Origin: Mycolicibacterium holsaticum DSM 44478 = JCM 12374
Lineage (GTDB): Bacteria; Actinomycetota; Actinomycetes; Mycobacteriales; Mycobacteriaceae
Reading direction: 5' to 3'
NCBI RefSeq assembly: GCF_019645835.1
Contig: NZ_CP080998.1
Coordinates: 4,030,001 to 4,094,000 of the forward strand
DNA length: 64,000 bases
Both the position numbers and the translations under genes were made by a program. This document shows positions 27,115 through 35,937 of the stretch, piece after piece (within the stretch, counting starts at the first letter, position 1; every line of letters begins with the position of its first letter). A model generated the notes under the pieces. That model searched no databases, was not told the DNA's origin, and worked only from the letters and a program-made list of their open reading frames with translations.

Positions 27115-28557
27115 GTGACGCCCCGTCAGGATTTGATCGGCAAATCCATGCTAGCCCTTGCGGCGATCGGAATCTGCCCCCTCGTGGCCTGGGCGGCCCT
27201 CGGCCACGGCACGCTGGTGACGTACGCCGTGGTGGGCGTTCTTGGCCTGGTCATCGGGGTGTACATCGGTTTGCGGCATCCGCTGTGGCTGTTCTGGGGG
27301 ATGGCGGCGGTGATCGGCGGATTGCCCTTCGGATACTTCCCCGGCGTGCATATCCCGCTGTACCTGCTGTTCGCCGCCGGAGCCGTGCTCGCGGCAATTA
27401 TTCATCCCACCCAGCGAACACGGCTCAGCCGCATGGATATCGCCGTAATGGCGTTGCTGGTTGCTTCGGCATTGTCGGTTGTCGGCACCGGGGTGACCCT
27501 TCCGGCGGTGTTGCTGTACGCGAAGTGGGGGATCGCGACGGCGGTGACAATTGCGTTGCTGAGACTGTCGCGCGAGAACCTCGCCCGGTTCGGCCGGATA
27601 TTCGTCTACGCCGCGTCGGCCAATGCCGTGGTGGGAATTCTCATGGCGACGGTCGATCAGCAGCAGCGGCTGCTCAAGCCGCTGCAGATCTTCGGTTACG
27701 GCGTGGGCGCGGGGCTGCGCGAACAGACCGCGCTGTACGTCTACTCCAACGAGGGCGGCACGATCGGCAAGACGCTGCGGCTGGGCGGGACATGGGTGCT
27801 GCCCAACAGCGCGGGCCTGGCACTGGCGACCGCGCTGATCATCTGCCTGATCTTGTTCACCGGCTGGCGCCGGGCGGTGATGTCCACCGTCATCGTGGTG
27901 GCCCTGCTGCTCACGTTGAGCCGCAGCATGATCTTTTCTGTCGCGGTCGGGCTGCTGCTGGTGCTGCTGTTTCACGGCATGCGCGCCCGCGATCGCCAGA
28001 TCGCGATCGGGCTCATCGGTGTCGGCGCCGCGGCGGCGCTGCTGACCCCGATGATCCGGGACCGGATCCTCTCCACGTTCGCCGACCAGGACACCGGGCG
28101 CGAGGCGCGCGCGGACTCGATCGCCGAATTCCCGAACCGCATGTCGGGGCACTGGCTGTTCGGGCTGGGGTGGGACCGACCTGAGTTTCGTAGCGGTCAG
28201 TTGGCCCAGTCACTCAATTACGTCTCCAACGCCCCCCTGCTGACGGTCTACCGCGGCGGCATCATCACCGGGTTGGTCTTCGTCGCGGTCCTTGTCGTCG
28301 GCACCGTGATGGCCTACCGCGCGCTGCGCTCACCGTCGTTGACCCACGCCGTCTACGGGGGTGTCTTCATCGGCATCGCCGTGGTGTCCGCCAACTTGCA
28401 GCAGTCGGTCGTCGACATGCCGCAGATGACCCTGACCTTCTCGATCCTGTTGGCGTTCATGGTCTACGTCGACCAGACGCGGCACGCACCGCAGGCCGAC
28501 GGCCACGTACCGGGTGAATTCACCGTCCCCGCCGGCGAACTGACCAAACTTCGCTGA
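27115..28557 (+). CDS. O-antigen ligase/polymerase family protein (Wzy-like)
   Basis: A 480-residue membrane protein with about 10-11 TM helices and a large extracytoplasmic loop, as in Wzy_C (O-antigen polymerase/ligase) proteins. The conserved core includes LTLSRSMIFSVAVG and the following long loop (FGLGW..NAPLLTVYRGG). Its presence with a Wzx-like flippase, a Wzz and a Wzc-like protein makes polymerase the most likely role. GTG 27115 is the first start and no Shine-Dalgarno is evident. It diverges from the co-polymerase operon. Confidence 0.84.
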   Translation: MTPRQDLIGKSMLALAAIGICPLVAWAALGHGTLVTYAVVGVLGLVIGVYIGLRHPLWLFWGMAAVIGGLPFGYFPGVHIPLYLLFAAGAVLAAIIHPTQRTRLSRMDIAVMALLVASALSVVGTGVTLPAVLLYAKWGIATAVTIALLRLSRENLARFGRIFVYAASANAVVGILMATVDQQQRLLKPLQIFGYGVGAGLREQTALYVYSNEGGTIGKTLRLGGTWVLPNSAGLALATALIICLILFTGWRRAVMSTVIVVALLLTLSRSMIFSVAVGLLLVLLFHGMRARDRQIAIGLIGVGAAAALLTPMIRDRILSTFADQDTGREARADSIAEFPNRMSGHWLFGLGWDRPEFRSGQLAQSLNYVSNAPLLTVYRGGIITGLVFVAVLVVGTVMAYRALRSPSLTHAVYGGVFIGIAVVSANLQQSVVDMPQMTLTFSILLAFMVYVDQTRHAPQADGHVPGEFTVPAGELTKLR

Positions 28558-28722
28558 ATCGGTAACGTCGCGAAATTCTGCGAGTAGGGCGGTGATTCGT
28601 CGTGATCGCCGGTGCGACACGCCCGTTCACGACATACCTCCAAATGCGATGTGAGTGCCGGACACTGACGGCATATCAAGATCGAATACGGCCGGATCGC
28701 GACCAGACCTGGAGGGTCACTC

Positions 28723-30252
28723 GTGCGACGTGCGCGCTATCGCAAGCCTCACCGCACCTTCGCCACGGTCGTGACGGCGGTCGCAACCTCGATCGGTTGC
28801 GTTGTCCTGCTGGCTGTCGTGCTGCCGTCCCCCTCGCCCAGGCGCGTCGTCGTGGCCCAGGCTGCGACCATCAACCCGCTTCCCACCACCATCGGCTTCG
28901 CCGACGCCGACGCGTACGGAATGTCGCAGGCTGACCTGGCCCAGGCCGCCAACAAGTGGGCGCTGACCAAAGCGAAGACCGTACGGGTGATGATCCCGTG
29001 GGCGGGTGTGGAGCCGATTCAGGGCAGGTTCGATTGGAGCAACGTCGACAAGGTCGTCGACGCCGCCGTTGCCAAGAACATTCCCGTGATGGGCTTCATC
29101 AACTCCACCCCGGCGTGGGCGGTCGGGCCGGGCGGACGGCCGCTGAGTGGACAACCGTCCTCCCCCGAGGTGTACGGCGACTTCGTCGCCAAGGTCGTCG
29201 AGCGTTACGCCGGAAAGATCTCCGCATACGAGATCTGGAACGAACCGAACGCGGTGACGTTCTACACGCCCGCACCGGATCCCGCCGGCTACACCGACCT
29301 GCTCAAGGCGGCCTATGGGCGAATCAAGGCGGCCGACCCGTCGGCGACGGTCATCGGCGGCGTGCTCGGCGCCGTCGTGGACTTCGGGAACCTGACGATC
29401 AACCCGGTCAGGTTCCTCGAGGAGATGTATGACGCGGGCGCCAAGAACTTCTTCGACGCGGTGTCGTTTCATCCCTACCACTACTCGCTGAAGTTCTCCG
29501 AGGGTGTGCCCCTGGCGAACTCACCGGTGAATCAACTGATCGCGATGCGCCAGGTGATGGTCGCCAACGGCGACAGCGACAAGAAGATCTGGGGCACCGA
29601 GTACGGCCAGCCGACGGCGAAGGTCAGCGAGTCCGAGCAGGGTGCGTTCGTCAAGGACATCCTGACGACGTGGCAGGAACTGCCCTATGCCGGGCCGCTG
29701 CTGATCTACACCACCCGTGATCGGCAGACGGGCAGCACCGACGTGCACGATACGTTCGGCGTGTACCGGACCAACTGGACACCCAAACTCGCCCAACAGA
29801 TCATGTTGTTCGCGCCGGGTAAGTCGTGGGCCTACACCAGGTTCGCTGGTCAGACCAACCCGGAATGGGGTGAGGTGCTCAGCCCCGTCTTTGCGCTGAC
29901 CCCCAAGGTGTGGGCCCAAATGCGCTCGGTCAGCACGCTGTTCGAGACACCGAAGCAGAACTCGTACATCAGCTCCCCGAACCCGATCGCCGCGATCGCC
30001 GTGTCCAAGAGGCTGGTGCCCACCTCGCCGTTTCAGAACGGCACGCAGAGTTTCGACAACGGTGTGCGGATGTGGTGGTCGCAGGCCACCGGGGCGCGTT
30101 GGCTCGACGGCCTGATGGCGCAGGCCTGGGTCCCCGAACTCGGTCTCGCGGTCAGCGACAAGTACACCCAGAACGGAAGCGCTCGAATGGATTTCGAGCA
30201 CGGCTATATCACGTGGACGCCGTGGATCGGCGTCAAGGTGACGTTCACCTGA
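28723..30252 (+). CDS. Secreted GH39/GH5-like glycoside hydrolase with LGFP-like tail
   Basis: A 509-residue exported (beta/alpha)8 glycosidase. Signal/TM segment at about 12-35, cleavage probably before residue 47. Clan GH-A catalytic residues are visible: acid/base Glu174 in EIWNEPN and nucleophile Glu293 in WGTEYG. The last 90 residues (FDNGVRMWWSQATGA...LGLAVSDKY...FEHGYITW) resemble LGFP repeats, which bind the mycolyl-arabinogalactan wall. It probably trims or releases the polymer made by this locus. GTG 28723 has GGAGG 7 nt upstream. Confidence 0.85.
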   Translation: MRRARYRKPHRTFATVVTAVATSIGCVVLLAVVLPSPSPRRVVVAQAATINPLPTTIGFADADAYGMSQADLAQAANKWALTKAKTVRVMIPWAGVEPIQGRFDWSNVDKVVDAAVAKNIPVMGFINSTPAWAVGPGGRPLSGQPSSPEVYGDFVAKVVERYAGKISAYEIWNEPNAVTFYTPAPDPAGYTDLLKAAYGRIKAADPSATVIGGVLGAVVDFGNLTINPVRFLEEMYDAGAKNFFDAVSFHPYHYSLKFSEGVPLANSPVNQLIAMRQVMVANGDSDKKIWGTEYGQPTAKVSESEQGAFVKDILTTWQELPYAGPLLIYTTRDRQTGSTDVHDTFGVYRTNWTPKLAQQIMLFAPGKSWAYTRFAGQTNPEWGEVLSPVFALTPKVWAQMRSVSTLFETPKQNSYISSPNPIAAIAVSKRLVPTSPFQNGTQSFDNGVRMWWSQATGARWLDGLMAQAWVPELGLAVSDKYTQNGSARMDFEHGYITWTPWIGVKVTFT

Positions 30253-30259
30253 GCCGCCG

Positions 30260-31408
30260 TCAGGCCGCCACGGTCTCGGCGCGCAGCAGCGCCGCCACCG
30301 CGCGGTGGGGCCGACGCTGCTCCCAGCGTTGTCGGTTGATGTCGTAGAGCCGTTCACCGTCGGCCACGGCCGCGGGCTGGTCCAGAAGGTACCGGCGGCA
30401 CCCGGCGACGAAACTGTCGTCGTCGTCGTGAGTTTCAAGACCGTACAGCGACCCCAGGTCCCCGACCGCCGCGGTGGTGCCCACCACCGGCAGGCCCATC
30501 CTGATCGCGTCGAGGATCTTCACCCGCACACCGCCACCGGTCTTGATCGGCGCCACCATCGCACGGCAGGTACCGAGGAAGGCGGCGAGGTCGTCGACGA
30601 AGCCGAGGTCGCGCACCCCCTCGGGGTACACCGGATCGGGCGCGCCGGGCTTCTTCTTGCCGATCACGGCCAGCTCGGCACCGGGAATGCCCGCCGCGAT
30701 CCGCGGCCACAGCCGCAGCGCGCACAGAAACGCCTCCTGGTTCGGCGGCCAGTCACGCAGACCCATGAACACGAGTCGGCGCGGCGTATCGGACACGTCG
30801 ACCTGCCGCACGGGCGGCAGGGACACATCGAGCCAGCGCGCGCCGGGAACACCGTTGGCGCGGTAGAACTCGGCCTCGGGCGCGTCGTAGGTGCCGACCG
30901 CGTCGGCGGCCCGCGCGATGCGGATCTCGTCTCGGCGCAGCCGCGGTGCCTCGATGCGGCCGAGTGCGCCGCGGCTGGCCCGCCACACCAGCGCCTCGGA
31001 GATATTGGTGTTGACCACCAGGCGGGCACGACCGAATTTGGTGCTGCGCAGGAAGGATTCGGCCATGTAGCTGTGCTCTGCGACGAACACGTCGGCGTCG
31101 CATGCGTCGATACCGGCGACCAGCTCGTCGGTGTCGAACCGGACGTGGACCAGGCTGCGTCGCTTACGAGTCGAGTCCAGCAACAGCGCAGCGGGCCGGA
31201 TCTTCGGTTTGGGCACCCGGCTCAGTGCGATGCCGCCGGGCAGTGTGGCCGGGCCGGTCTGTGCGGAAAGGCACAACCCGGACACCTCGAAGTCATCGCA
31301 GGCCAGGCGCATGAGCAGCTGGCCGAGCTCGACGTCACCCGCCCGCTGCGTCACCGGGTCTTTCGACAGCAGGAACGTCACTTTCGTCTTTGGCCGGCCG
31401 GTTGCCAT
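30260..31408 (-). CDS. GT4-type glycosyltransferase
   Basis: A 382-residue GT-B glycosyltransferase. The C-terminal half carries the family features: RLVFMGLRDWPPNQ, GAELAVIGKK, VRDLGFVDDLAAFL, VAPIKTGGGVRVKILDAIRMGLPVVGT (nucleotide-sugar site). Donor and acceptor unknown. ATG 31408 follows a GAAAGGGA ribosome site. The 5' end overlaps the flippase gene by 74 bp, which is long for this operon. It is convergent with the glycosidase, 7 bp away. Confidence 0.86.
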   Translation of the reverse strand: MATGRPKTKVTFLLSKDPVTQRAGDVELGQLLMRLACDDFEVSGLCLSAQTGPATLPGGIALSRVPKPKIRPAALLLDSTRKRRSLVHVRFDTDELVAGIDACDADVFVAEHSYMAESFLRSTKFGRARLVVNTNISEALVWRASRGALGRIEAPRLRRDEIRIARAADAVGTYDAPEAEFYRANGVPGARWLDVSLPPVRQVDVSDTPRRLVFMGLRDWPPNQEAFLCALRLWPRIAAGIPGAELAVIGKKKPGAPDPVYPEGVRDLGFVDDLAAFLGTCRAMVAPIKTGGGVRVKILDAIRMGLPVVGTTAAVGDLGSLYGLETHDDDDSFVAGCRRYLLDQPAAVADGERLYDINRQRWEQRRPHRAVAALLRAETVAA

Positions 31409-32522
31409 GCCGTCCCTTTCCGTAGATCGCCAGCGTGAAGATGACCAACAGCGCGGCGTCGCTGACCGACGTCGCGATCGCGGCGCCGACCGCGCCGAGG
31501 TGGGCCAGCGCGGCCAACAGCCCGAACTTGACCGGCACCAGGCCGATCACCGCCGTCATCCGCACCATGTCACGCCGTTGGGCATAGAGCACGAACTGGA
31601 AGACCATGATCACCGTGCGGAAGGCGCAGTAGGCCGACATGATGATCATCGCGACGGCCAGTTCATGCGGCGCAGGCGAGATCAGCAGCCCGATGCCGAC
31701 GAGCAGCACCAGCAGACCGCCGCCAACGCCGAGCACCACGGTGTATTTCAGTGGCGGCCCAGTCGAGAGCTCTCCGCCGCTGTCACGCAACGTCTGGGTG
31801 TAGGTGGTGCCGAACGCCTGACCCACGTAGCAGATCGCCGAGGCCACCACCCACGTCAGGTTGTAGTACCCGACGACCGTGGTGTCGGTGAGCCACCCCA
31901 GCAACAGCACGTCGCCGGCGAGAAAGGTTGAGGTGCCCAGCATTTCACCGGCGAGGACCAGGATGGTCCGGGGCGGGCCCGGCAGCTGGGGCCGGTGGCC
32001 GCGGACGGTGAACGCCGCCAGCACTGCGATCACCACATAGGGCACGCAGTACGCGATGCTGGCACCGAGCAGCGACGGGTGCATGCCCAGCATGGACGCG
32101 CCGAACAGGTAGGCGCAGCCGGCCACCACGCTGCCGACCTGCCTGCTGGTGTCGATTCTCGACGTCACGTGCGGGTCGCCCCGGCGCATCGCGCGCGCCT
32201 TGTAGGCCCCGACGATCAACTCGCCGCCGGACACGGTGATGCCGAACCAGACGATGTAGTTCAGCGGCAAGAAGACCTGCGCCAGCACCATCAGCCCGAG
32301 GCCGAGCAGGTATCGGCCCGCCCGCTCGCGGACGAAGTCCTCCTCCGATTCGCGTACCGCGCGCACCACATAGGGGTTGCTCAGCGTCTGGCCCAGCACC
32401 GTCATGAGCGCGAAACCCAGGCTGTACAACCCGTAGTCGCTGATACCCAGTTGGTGGATCAGCGCCAACGTCCACACCAGGCCGGTGCCGCGGCCACCGT
32501 AGACGTAGAGCAGCGAGACCAC
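31335..32522 (-). CDS. Wzx-type oligosaccharide flippase (MOP superfamily)
   Basis: A 395-residue membrane protein with about 12 TM helices typical of polysaccharide exporters (GLVWTLALIHQLGISDYGLYSLGFALMTVLGQTLSNPYVVRAV at the start). It should flip the polyprenyl-linked repeat unit across the membrane. GTG 32522 is the first start codon in frame, but TM1 begins almost at residue 1. The frame stays open upstream through KAAPRRSAKT to the preceding gene without ATG or GTG, so a rare start (CTG at 32576) is possible. Confidence 0.83.
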   Translation of the reverse strand: MVSLLYVYGGRGTGLVWTLALIHQLGISDYGLYSLGFALMTVLGQTLSNPYVVRAVRESEEDFVRERAGRYLLGLGLMVLAQVFLPLNYIVWFGITVSGGELIVGAYKARAMRRGDPHVTSRIDTSRQVGSVVAGCAYLFGASMLGMHPSLLGASIAYCVPYVVIAVLAAFTVRGHRPQLPGPPRTILVLAGEMLGTSTFLAGDVLLLGWLTDTTVVGYYNLTWVVASAICYVGQAFGTTYTQTLRDSGGELSTGPPLKYTVVLGVGGGLLVLLVGIGLLISPAPHELAVAMIIMSAYCAFRTVIMVFQFVLYAQRRDMVRMTAVIGLVPVKFGLLAALAHLGAVGAAIATSVSDAALLVIFTLAIYGKGRHGNRPAKDESDVPAVERPGDAAGG

Positions 32523-32577
32523 CGTCTTGGCCGATCGGCGGGGCGCGGCTTTGGGCGTGGATTCGGGCGCAGACAGG

Positions 32578-33714
32578 TCAGTGCCCCTCGTGGTGTCGGG
32601 CCAGCAGCTGCGACCAGGTCGCGGCGTACGCCTGCGCGATGGCGGCCCCGCAGCGGGCCTGGCGCGTCTTCTCCGCGTACTCCCCCAGCTCGGTCAGCCG
32701 CCCGCAATCCCCGAGCAGCGCCTCGATCGCCTCGGCCAGCGCGTCGGAGACCACGGCGGGGTCCTCGTCGGAGGTTCGCACGACGACGGCTCCGGTCTTC
32801 TCGTCCAGTTCGGCGAGGGAGCCGTACGCCGTGCACACCACCGGGGTGCGGTACGCGGTGGCGTGGGCCACCACGCCCGACGCCGGATACGTCTCGTCAT
32901 ACCAGTGGCGCTTGCCGTACGGCACCACGATGGCGCGCACCGAGGCGAAGAAGGCGTCCTCGGCCGGGCCGTCGACGGCGCCGAGGATCTCGATGCCGTC
33001 GACGCGCGGCAGCGATTCGGTGCCACGCCCGGCCACCCGGATGGCGATGTCGTCGGGCAGCGACTGGCGGATCCGCGCGACCTGTTCGAAGCCCTTGCCG
33101 CGGTACACGTGACCGAAGAACCCGACCGCGTTGGGGCGGTCCTGCGCGGGCCGGATGACCGGCCGGTCACGGACGATGTGGGGTACGTGGACGGCGGTGG
33201 TGTGCGGGTAGCGCTCGGCGATGGAGCGCCGGCCGGTTTCGGTGAGCGCGAACAGCGTGCGCCGCCCGTTGACCATGCCTTCCACCTTGGTGGACAGCGG
33301 GCGCAGCGGATAGTGCAGGCCGTGGAACACCAGCTTGCGGCTCAGGGCGGGGCCGAACATGAATTTCGTCGCCGCGGGCCACCAGACCCCTTGCGGGGGG
33401 TCGTGGATGGTGGCGGTCACCGGGGTGCCCCGCAGACCGGCGATGGCCCAGAACGGCGCCGCGCCGCCGGCGGCCAGTTCGGCGTGCACGAGCACCCGGT
33501 TCGGCGCCTCGGCGACCAGGTCGGCGACGGTCCGTCGATACCGCCGGATGTCACGCACGGTGTCGCCGCCGGGGCCCAACGTGCGGACCTCGGCGACGTC
33601 GCGGAAATGCGGCTTGACGGCGGCGACGAAGTCCTCGGCGTAGTCGCCCACCGCGGTCTGTCCCTGGCCGGGGCCGACGAAGACGAGCCGGTACTCGCCC
33701 AGGTTCGTCGTCAC
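32578..33714 (-). CDS. GT4-type glycosyltransferase
   Basis: A 378-residue GT-B enzyme: N-terminal FVGPGQGQTAVGDYAEDF (glycine-rich loop with acceptor-side Asp), a long middle region with HDPPQG, and a C-terminal donor site (VGFFGHVYRGKGFEQ, GRGTESLP, VVPYGKR..ASGVVAHATAYRTPVV). Substrates unknown. GTG 33714 is the only early start. It is probably first in a transcript with the flippase and the next glycosyltransferase. Confidence 0.85.
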   Translation of the reverse strand: MTTNLGEYRLVFVGPGQGQTAVGDYAEDFVAAVKPHFRDVAEVRTLGPGGDTVRDIRRYRRTVADLVAEAPNRVLVHAELAAGGAAPFWAIAGLRGTPVTATIHDPPQGVWWPAATKFMFGPALSRKLVFHGLHYPLRPLSTKVEGMVNGRRTLFALTETGRRSIAERYPHTTAVHVPHIVRDRPVIRPAQDRPNAVGFFGHVYRGKGFEQVARIRQSLPDDIAIRVAGRGTESLPRVDGIEILGAVDGPAEDAFFASVRAIVVPYGKRHWYDETYPASGVVAHATAYRTPVVCTAYGSLAELDEKTGAVVVRTSDEDPAVVSDALAEAIEALLGDCGRLTELGEYAEKTRQARCGAAIAQAYAATWSQLLARHHEGH

Positions 33715-33834
33715 CTCGAATGCTCCCGTCCTCGATCGGAGCTAACAATACCCAAATGCGGATTCGGCAGCCCCAACGGCCACAGAAGGGCCGTGTGAGG
33801 CCTGCCGGCCGGGCGTCCAGCAACCTCGCCGTGT

Positions 33835-33840
33835 TATGCT
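33835..33840 (+). promoter_or_regulatory. -10 element TATGCT before methyltransferase-like gene
   Basis: TGTTATGCT (extended -10). It is followed by the sequence GCCACG 2 nt later and by GGAGTAAA as the ribosome site. The same three elements at nearly the same spacing precede the gene at 37280. Confidence 0.55.
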
Positions 33841-33876
33841 ACGCCACGTTTTTTCGCCATTTGGCAGGAGTAAAGC

Positions 33877-34560
33877 GTGGGTATAGCTGGAACAGTTAAA
33901 TTCCTTGCGACACAACGACTTATCGGCTTTGACGTACCTGACACCCCGGTCTTCTACGGGACGGACGGCAGCTTCGAGAAAGGAACCGACTGGTTCATCG
34001 ATACGCTGCGCGGCTCCAAGCGGTATCTGGAATTTGGAACCGGCGGCTCCACCTACCTGGCAGCAAAGTTCGGCGTGGAGTTCGTCGCGGTCGACTCCGA
34101 CCGGTTTTTCCTCAAGAGCGTGCAGCGCAAGATCCGTGACGACGGGCTGGCCCGACCGGCCGGGCAGAGCTTCCACTACGCCGATATCGGGCTGACCGCA
34201 CACTGGGGCCGTCCGATTGGGCCCGGCCTGGACTCGCCGAGACGGCTGCAGAAGTTTCGCCGCTACTCCGATCTGCCGCCGGAGAGCTTCGAGGGTGGAC
34301 GGACGCCGGACTTCGTCCTGGTCGACGGCCGGTTCCGCGTCGCCTGTGTGCTCAAGACCCTGCGCGCGCTGCGCGGCGAGCGCGGCTGGACCATCGCCAT
34401 GGACGATTACGGCGACCGCCCGCACTTCCACGTGGTGGCCGAGTTCGCCGAGATCGACCAGCTGGTCAACGGCCGGATGGCAGTCATCACCGCGGCCAAA
34501 CCGGTCAGCTCCGAGGCGCTCGACAGCGCGATCCGCAAGTACGAGACCGAACTCGACTAA
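33877..34560 (+). CDS. Class I SAM-dependent methyltransferase-like protein
   Basis: A 227-residue protein with a Rossmann core: motif I-like YLEFGTGGSTYLAAKFG around residue 48, VAVDSDRFF, and VLVDGRFRVACVL, the second acidic strand end. There are no TM segments. Probably a sugar or glycan methyltransferase of this locus; specificity unknown. GTG 33877 has AGGAG 8 nt upstream. Its stop overlaps the convergent acetyltransferase stop by 4 bp. Confidence 0.68.
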   Translation: MGIAGTVKFLATQRLIGFDVPDTPVFYGTDGSFEKGTDWFIDTLRGSKRYLEFGTGGSTYLAAKFGVEFVAVDSDRFFLKSVQRKIRDDGLARPAGQSFHYADIGLTAHWGRPIGPGLDSPRRLQKFRRYSDLPPESFEGGRTPDFVLVDGRFRVACVLKTLRALRGERGWTIAMDDYGDRPHFHVVAEFAEIDQLVNGRMAVITAAKPVSSEALDSAIRKYETELD

Positions 34561-35240
34561 CCGAACAGCGGGCGGTAATAGGCGCTGTACTGCAGGGCGT
34601 CGGGGTTGCGCTTGGCGATCACCTTCGCAGGCACCCCGCCGACCACCTCGAGTTCGCCGATCTCTTTGTACTGGTTCACCAGCGCTTGGGCCGCCACGAC
34701 CGCACCGCGGCGGATGTGGCTGGGCAGGATCATCGCCCGGCTGGCGATCCACACGTAGTCCTCGATCACGGTCGGCACCGGCACCGGCAAGAAGTCGGGA
34801 TGGTTGATGTCGTGGCCGCCGCCAATGATGTGCACATCGCTGGCGATGGTGACGTTGTCACCGATCCACAACCCGGCGCGGGCGTCGAGTAGGCAGCGCT
34901 GCCCGATCGTGCTGTGGCGTCCGATGCGCAAGAACTCGGGGTCCAGCACCTGCGTCGTGCGCATGATCGAGGAACCCTCGCCGATCGTGGCACCCATCAG
35001 CCGCAGGAACCCCAACCGCACGGTGTGGGAGGGGATGTAGGTGATGAACATGTTGTACAGCAGCTGCGCGATTCGGTTGCGCGCCTTGCGCGCAAATCCC
35101 ATCGTCTGCATGCGGTAGTTGACCAGCTCACCGTCGGGACCGACCTCCCACGACGGCGGCGGGGGCAGCTTCAGGTCCGGTGCGGCCGCGAGTTTGCGTG
35201 CCACGTCACCAGGATCGGCTTTCGTCGGTTCTACGAACAC
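34557..35240 (-). CDS. Hexapeptide-repeat acyltransferase (tandem copy 1)
   Basis: A 227-residue left-handed beta-helix O-acyltransferase (WbbJ/LbH type). The repeat region (about 85-210) has GATIGEGSSIM, IGRHSTIGQRCLLDARAGLWIGDNVTIASDVHIIGGGHDINHPDF with the catalytic His, and VIEDYVWIASRAMILP. It carries an N-terminal extension of about 85 residues not found in simple WbbJ proteins, shared with the neighbour at 35253. GTG 35240 is used. Probably O-acetylates the exopolysaccharide repeat unit. Confidence 0.86.
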   Translation of the reverse strand: MFVEPTKADPGDVARKLAAAPDLKLPPPPSWEVGPDGELVNYRMQTMGFARKARNRIAQLLYNMFITYIPSHTVRLGFLRLMGATIGEGSSIMRTTQVLDPEFLRIGRHSTIGQRCLLDARAGLWIGDNVTIASDVHIIGGGHDINHPDFLPVPVPTVIEDYVWIASRAMILPSHIRRGAVVAAQALVNQYKEIGELEVVGGVPAKVIAKRNPDALQYSAYYRPLFG

Positions 35241-35252
35241 TCATAGCTCCTG

Positions 35253-35933
35253 TCAGAAGAACAGCGGGCGATAGCTTGCGCTGTACCGCAACGCGTTTGG
35301 GTCACGTTTGCCGATCGCCCTTGCGGGGTTTCCGCCGACCACCGTCAACTCGTCGACGTCCTTGACCACCAGGGCGTGTGCGGCCACCACGGCGCCGCGC
35401 TTGATGTGGCAGGGCAGCACCATGGCGCGGCTGGCGATCCACACGTAGTCCTCGATGACGGTGGGGTCGGGTCCGACGATCGGAAAGTCGGGATGGTTGA
35501 TGTCGTGGCCGCCGGCCAGGAGCTGCACATCGCTGGCAAGCGTCACGTTGTCGCCGAGGTAAATGCCCGAACGGCAGTCGAGTACACACCTCATGCCGAT
35601 CGTGGTGTTCTGCCCGATCACCAGATAGTGGATGTTCTGCACCTGGGTGCCGCGCATGATCGAGGAGCCCTTGCCGATATCGGCGCCGAAGGCGCGCAAC
35701 CACGCCAGCCGGATGGTGTGCGACGGGATGAACGTGACGATCATGTTGAAGGTCAGCTGACCGATCCACCGGCGCAGCTTGTCGGCGAACGTGACGCCCT
35801 CGGTCTCCACGTCGACGATCCGGCCGTTCTCGTCGGTGATGTAGTCGAACTTCGGGCTCATCTTGAGCGCCGGTGCGGCGGCGCGTTTGCGCGCGATGAC
35901 CTCGGGATCGACCTTCGTCGGTTCTAGGCGCAC
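35253..35933 (-). CDS. Hexapeptide-repeat acyltransferase (tandem copy 2)
   Basis: A 226-residue paralogue of the adjacent gene: the same start (LEPTKVDPEVIARKRAAAPALK), the same beta-helix with GGHDINHPDF, and the same end (YSASYRPLFF). The pair arose by tandem duplication and has diverged strongly in the N-terminal extension and loop regions, suggesting two different acyl positions or donors. GTG 35933 lies 4 nt after the upstream glycosyltransferase stop; the three genes form one operon. Confidence 0.86.
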   Translation of the reverse strand: MRLEPTKVDPEVIARKRAAAPALKMSPKFDYITDENGRIVDVETEGVTFADKLRRWIGQLTFNMIVTFIPSHTIRLAWLRAFGADIGKGSSIMRGTQVQNIHYLVIGQNTTIGMRCVLDCRSGIYLGDNVTLASDVQLLAGGHDINHPDFPIVGPDPTVIEDYVWIASRAMVLPCHIKRGAVVAAHALVVKDVDELTVVGGNPARAIGKRDPNALRYSASYRPLFF

Positions 35934-35937
35934 GTTC

